Shown in pieces: positions 6,634 to 10,212 of a stretch of 10,212 nt of DNA. The notes below the pieces were generated by a model that did not search any database, was not told the DNA's origin, and saw only the letters and a list, made by a program, of their open reading frames with translations. How positions within the stretch are numbered: position 1 is the stretch's first letter; each line of letters starts with the position of its first letter. The translations under genes were made by a program, and so were the position numbers. Source of the stretch: Microbacteriaceae bacterium (GTDB lineage: Bacteria > Actinomycetota > Actinomycetes > Actinomycetales > Microbacteriaceae); NCBI GenBank assembly GCA_947447385.1, contig CANFKN010000035.1:1-10212 (forward strand), in the 5' to 3' direction.

Positions 6634-6811
6634 CTGACCCCTTTCTTATTCGCTAGTTGAGTCTAACGACACCGCGACACGCCGAAGAGCGGTTTTCTGA
6701 GATTCTGATTTATGTAACGAATTATTTACCCATTTTCAGGCGAAAACACCTAGAAAACCGCCATTTTTTCTAATCTCTAACGGCTCAAGGGCGCGGTCGC
6801 AAGACTAGAAA
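6634..6811 (-). promoter_or_regulatory. uvrC-rapZ intergenic region with a 10-base inverted repeat
   Basis: This is the longest gene-free stretch of the window (178 bases). It has a perfect inverted repeat, GCGGTTTTCT at 6689-6698 and AGAAAACCGC at 6752-6761, enclosing 53 AT-rich bases. Nearer rapZ there is a direct repeat CGACAC-CG-CGACAC (6667-6680). Beside it is a -10-like TAGACT on the - strand (6665-6660), for which no good -35 box was seen. AAAGGGG before the rapZ ATG is the ribosome binding site. No U-tract terminator for uvrC was recognised. The region probably holds the rapZ-whiA promoter; the exact start site is unclear. Confidence 0.45.
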
Positions 6812-8734
6812 TTATTGCTGGTCTTCTGCAGCGAGATTTTCAACGATCGTCGTTGCCAAAACGTCGCCAATGCCTGCAACTTGGGCGATTTCACCGGCGG
6901 TGGCGAGTCTCAATCGTTTTGCTGAACCAAAGTGTTTCAATAGGGCGCGCACGCGTTTTTCGCCAAGACCAGGAATGTCTTGCAAAGTTGAGGCAATTGC
7001 GCTTGAGCGCTTCTCGCGCTGGTAGGTGATTGCGAAGCGGTGAGCTTCATCTCGAATGCGCTGTAACAGAAATAGTTCGCTGGTGTTTCGCGGCAAAATC
7101 ACCGGGTATGCCTCCCCTGGCAACCAAACCTCTTCAAGGCGCTTTGCTAAACCTGCGATGGCGATGTCAGAGACGCCACTGTCACGAAGTGCGCGAGCAG
7201 CAGCGTTGACCTGCGGTTCACCACCGTCAACGATAAGAAGCCCAGGTCGATAAGCGAACTTGCTCACGGTGCCGTCTGCAGTCTTGGTTTCGTCGTCGGT
7301 GACCAAGTATTTCAAGCGACGACTGACCACCTGATAAATCGACTCGGTATCATCTGTCGTGTTTTCAATGCTGAATCTGCGGTAGTGGTCCTTTTTGGGC
7401 AACCCATCTTCGAACACCACCATTGATGCCACAACGCCAGTGCCGCCCAAGTGAGAGACGTCAAAACATTCGATTCTTAGTGGCGCGTTGGGCAGATTCA
7501 AAGCCGCCTGAATGCCGCTGAGCGCATCGGCGCGGGCGACAAAATCGGTACTGCGTTTAGTTTTATAGAGCATCAAGGCATGCTTTGCGTTGGTTTCAGC
7601 TGTTTTTGCGAGAGCCGCCTTGTCGCCTCGCTGGCCAACGCGAATTTCAACCTTGCTGCCGCGCAAGCCGGTCAGCCACTGGGAAAGAGCTTCATTATCG
7701 CTTGGCATTACCGGCACGAGAATTTCTTTTGGAATCGAGTCATTGCCAACCTGGCCGGGAGCCCGATGCGCGTCTTCACGAAGTTCATCGATTCGCGCGG
7801 CGTCGCCGTAGCTATTTTGCAGAACATACTCGACAAGATCTGGCAGGTCGCGTTCGAGTTCTTTATCGACGACCCAGCCGCGAACACCTCTAATGCGCCC
7901 GCCACGCACGATGAATTGGCTCACGGCAGCTGCGAGTTCGTCATCGGCAATGCCAAAGAGGTCAGCATCGGTTTGGTCGTTAAAGACAACAACGCTTTTT
8001 TCGAGAACTGTTTCAAGTGCAACGACATTGTCGCGAAGCCTCGCGGCCAGTTCATAGTTCTGAGCTTCTGACGCCTCAAGCATTCGAGCTCGCAGCGTTG
8101 CCACGTGTTCTGTGTCAGCGCCACCCATGAAGTCAACAAACTGACGGGCAATCGCCTTGTGCTCTGGCGGTGTGACGCGTTCGATGCAAGGTGCAGCGCA
8201 CTTGCCAATATCGCCTAGTAGGCAGGCACGTTTCTCTCGCTTGGCTCGCTGATAGATGCCACTAGAACAGGTGCGCACTGGGTAAACCTTCAACAAGACA
8301 TCGAGGGTTTCGCGCACCGCCCAGGCTTGTGTGTAAGGCCCAAAATACTTAGCGCCTTTTATGTCGCGATTTCGGGTTATCAGAGCGCGGGGAACCTCGT
8401 CGGCCATAGTGACGGCTAGATACGGGTAGCTCTTATCGTCTCGAAACTGCACGTTAAACGGCGGGTTGAACTCTTTGATCCAGGTGAACTCAAGTTGCAA
8501 AGCCTCGAACTCGCTGTTGACGATTACCCATTTGACGTCAGCAGCTGAGGTGACCATGCGCCGAGTTCTTTCGTGCAGGCTGTCGAGAGGGCCAAAGTAG
8601 TTACTTAGACGAGCACGAAGGTTTTTAGCCTTGCCAACATAAAGCACGCGACCGTCAGCATCAAACCAGCGATAAACCCCAGGTTCGGTGGGAATATCGC
8701 CAGTTTTAGGGCGAAACCAGAGTTCGTCGGCCAT
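6812..8734 (-). CDS. uvrC: UvrABC excinuclease subunit C
   Basis: 640 residues, within the usual 600-680 range. UvrC makes both incisions during nucleotide excision repair after UvrA/UvrB load on damaged DNA. The order is a GIY-YIG nuclease domain (GVY 19-21, YVG 32-34, R40, E77) for the 3' cut, then four cysteines C156, C171, C179 and C183. Similar cysteines bind a [4Fe-4S] cluster in E. coli UvrC. Next comes a UVR/UvrB-contact helix pair (about 209-247). The RNase-H-like domain for the 5' cut has D425 in FDVSH, D503 in VDGG and H565 in DEAHRFA. Tandem helix-hairpin-helix motifs end the protein (IPGLGEKRVRALL 587-599, VAGIGDVLATTI 619-630). The start fits the family but lacks a strong ribosome binding site. 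It lies 44 bases after uvrA, and co-transcription is likely. Confidence 0.98.
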   Translation of the reverse strand: MADELWFRPKTGDIPTEPGVYRWFDADGRVLYVGKAKNLRARLSNYFGPLDSLHERTRRMVTSAADVKWVIVNSEFEALQLEFTWIKEFNPPFNVQFRDDKSYPYLAVTMADEVPRALITRNRDIKGAKYFGPYTQAWAVRETLDVLLKVYPVRTCSSGIYQRAKREKRACLLGDIGKCAAPCIERVTPPEHKAIARQFVDFMGGADTEHVATLRARMLEASEAQNYELAARLRDNVVALETVLEKSVVVFNDQTDADLFGIADDELAAAVSQFIVRGGRIRGVRGWVVDKELERDLPDLVEYVLQNSYGDAARIDELREDAHRAPGQVGNDSIPKEILVPVMPSDNEALSQWLTGLRGSKVEIRVGQRGDKAALAKTAETNAKHALMLYKTKRSTDFVARADALSGIQAALNLPNAPLRIECFDVSHLGGTGVVASMVVFEDGLPKKDHYRRFSIENTTDDTESIYQVVSRRLKYLVTDDETKTADGTVSKFAYRPGLLIVDGGEPQVNAAARALRDSGVSDIAIAGLAKRLEEVWLPGEAYPVILPRNTSELFLLQRIRDEAHRFAITYQREKRSSAIASTLQDIPGLGEKRVRALLKHFGSAKRLRLATAGEIAQVAGIGDVLATTIVENLAAEDQQ

Positions 8735-8761
8735 TTGTCTTGAGTGCCTTTTTGCCTATTC

Positions 8762-8789
8762 TTTTGGCTACCAACCGGCTAGGCCAAAA
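8762..8789 (-). other. Stem-loop spanning the uvrA stop codon
   Basis: TTTTGGC (8762-8768) and GCCAAAA (8783-8789) form a perfect 7-base-pair inverted repeat around a 14-base centre. In the uvrA mRNA this places the UAG stop (8781-8779) at the edge of the loop, about 30 bases before the uvrC start. There is no U-tract on either strand, so it is not a classical terminator. Confidence 0.4.
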
Positions 8790-10212
8790 CCTCTGCCAAG
8801 AACTTGCCGGTAAAACTCTTCGGATTCTTTGCGACCTGCTCGGGCGTGCCAATAGCGATGATTTCGCCACCACCAGAGCCTCCCTCGGGGCCAAGGTCGA
8901 TAACCCAGTCAGCGCTCTTGATCACATCAAGGTTGTGCTCGATAACAATCACGGTGTTACCCTTTTCGACCAAACCGTTGAGCACTAGGAGCAACTTGCG
9001 AACATCCTCGAAATGGAGGCCCGTGGTTGGTTCATCAAGCACATAGATGGTGCGCCCATAGGAACGGCGCTGCAATTCGGTTGCCAGCTTGACTCGCTGA
9101 GCTTCACCACCAGAAAGCGTGGTTGCGCTTTGACCGAGGCGCACATAACCAAGACCTACCTCGACGAGGGTGACTAAGAAACGTGCAATCGACGAGATTG
9201 GTGCAAAGAACTCCGCTGCCTCTGCGATCGGCATTTCGAGCACTTCAGCGATGTTTTTGCCCTTATAGAGCACCTGCAGAGTCTCGCGGTTGTAACGCGC
9301 ACCGTGGCAAACCTCGCAGGCGACATAAACGTCTGGCAAGAAATTCATCTCAATTTTGAGCGTGCCGTCACCGCTGCAACTTTCACAACGACCGCCCTTG
9401 ACGTTAAAGCTGAATCTGCCCTGCTGGTATCCGCGCGCTTTTGACTCTTGGGTGTCAGCAAAAAGCTTGCGAATGTTGTCGAAAACACCGGTGTAGGTAG
9501 CAGGGTTCGAGCGTGGAGTTCGGCCAATTGGGTTTTGGTCAACGTGAACCACTTTGTCGAGCTGCTCAAGACCCTCGATGCGAGTGTGGCGGCCAGCGAC
9601 ACCCTTGGCTCCGTTTAACGCGTTAGCGAGCACCTCATAGAGCACGTCATTCACTAGAGAAGACTTGCCAGAACCGCTCACGCCGGTAACCGCGGTGAAT
9701 GTGCCCAGCGGAAACTCAACGTCAACATTCTTCAAGTTATTTTCGCGCGCACCAACAACCTTGATGATGCGATTGCGGTCGATCGGGCGACGGTCTGCCG
9801 GCGTAGCAATAGACTCACGCCCCGAAAGGAAAGCGCCAGTGATTGACGCTTTGTTGGTGAGTAATGCCTCGTATGGGCCGCTGTGAACGACCTCGCCACC
9901 ATTGACGCCCGCACCTGGGCCGATGTCAACAACCCAGTCACTGGCCTTGATGGTGTCTTCGTCATGCTCAACAACCAGCAGGGTGTTGCCTAGGTCGCGC
10001 AGTTTGATCAAGGTGTCGATGAGGCGACGATTGTCGCGTTGGTGCAAACCAATGCTCGGCTCGTCGAGCACATAAAGCACACCGGTTAGGCCTGAGCCGA
10101 TTTGCGTGGCAAGGCGAATGCGCTGGGCCTCGCCGCCAGAAAGCGTGCCGGCTGCGCGCTCAAGACTTAGATAGTCAAGACCTACAGCCATCAAGAAGTC
10201 GAGGCGGGCGCG
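8779..10212 (-). CDS. uvrA: UvrABC excinuclease subunit A, C-terminal half (partial)
   Basis: 477 residues are visible; the gene continues past the right edge (family length about 950). UvrA is the dimeric ABC-type ATPase that finds DNA damage and loads UvrB. In visible numbering: the first ABC signature LSGGEAQRIRLA (24-35) with its Walker B LDEP (49-52); the second Walker A GVSGSGKSS (177-185); a zinc finger with C276, C279, C299 and C302 (CESC, CEVC); the second signature LSGGEAQRVKLA (366-377); and Walker B LDEP (392-395). All key ATPase residues are intact. The frame stays open to base 10212, encoding RARLDFL before MAVGLDYL as in other UvrA proteins. A TTG at 10194-10192 and the ATG next to it are therefore internal codons, not starts. 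Any LexA-type operator would lie outside the window. Confidence 0.98.
   Translation of the reverse strand, partial: RARLDFLMAVGLDYLSLERAAGTLSGGEAQRIRLATQIGSGLTGVLYVLDEPSIGLHQRDNRRLIDTLIKLRDLGNTLLVVEHDEDTIKASDWVVDIGPGAGVNGGEVVHSGPYEALLTNKASITGAFLSGRESIATPADRRPIDRNRIIKVVGARENNLKNVDVEFPLGTFTAVTGVSGSGKSSLVNDVLYEVLANALNGAKGVAGRHTRIEGLEQLDKVVHVDQNPIGRTPRSNPATYTGVFDNIRKLFADTQESKARGYQQGRFSFNVKGGRCESCSGDGTLKIEMNFLPDVYVACEVCHGARYNRETLQVLYKGKNIAEVLEMPIAEAAEFFAPISSIARFLVTLVEVGLGYVRLGQSATTLSGGEAQRVKLATELQRRSYGRTIYVLDEPTTGLHFEDVRKLLLVLNGLVEKGNTVIVIEHNLDVIKSADWVIDLGPEGGSGGGEIIAIGTPEQVAKNPKSFTGKFLAEVLA

Noticed and set aside
6188..6637. A 149-codon open frame on the + strand opposite rapZ
   Set aside because: It lies within rapZ, which has full family motifs. 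The antisense product is low-complexity, rich in Ser, Arg and Thr, with no recognisable domain.
7580..8071. A 163-codon open frame on the + strand opposite uvrC
   Set aside because: It runs codon-on-codon antisense to uvrC, where long open frames appear because TTA, CTA and TCA are rare in the sense gene. There is no recognisable domain, and uvrC is clearly the real gene.
10189..10194. A possible start (TTG or ATG) for a short protein at the right edge
   Set aside because: The frame stays open to the window edge and the upstream residues match UvrA, so these are internal codons of a larger gene.

Overview
The window is an ordinary, gene-dense core-chromosome segment of an actinobacterium. 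RbpA, an actinobacterial RNA polymerase partner, together with the gene order uvrA-uvrC-rapZ-whiA-gap-pgk-tpiA-secG-rbpA facing a pentose-phosphate gene, makes that assignment firm. Base composition is roughly half G+C by eye, low for the phylum. With the short intergenic gaps and the sodA/gap/rbpA arrangement, this points to a streamlined member of Microbacteriaceae (for example freshwater Luna-type relatives). The family assignment is an inference; I could not run a search.

Layout on the + strand: bases 1-166 are the 3' end of a 6-phosphogluconolactonase gene. It converges on everything else and shares a bidirectional terminator (198-227) with rbpA. All other genes are on the - strand and are read from the right edge leftwards: uvrA (3' half, cut by the window edge), uvrC, a 178-base gap, rapZ, whiA, sodA, gap, pgk, tpiA, secG, rbpA. 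Spacing is tight: 2 bases between rapZ and whiA, an 8-base overlap of pgk and tpiA, and 24-104 bases elsewhere. Several transcripts may therefore run together and end at the shared terminator.

Functionally there are four blocks: nucleotide excision repair (uvrA, uvrC), conserved regulators (rapZ, whiA), oxidative defence plus the lower-glycolysis triad (sodA; gap, pgk, tpiA), and secretion/transcription housekeeping (secG, rbpA). No tRNA, rRNA, mobile element, CRISPR array or obviously foreign gene was seen.

I found no undescribed system. The points most worth a second look are the absence of a yvcK-type gene between rapZ and whiA, a perfect 10-base inverted repeat in the uvrC-rapZ gap, and small hairpins in the tpiA-secG gap and at the uvrA stop codon.
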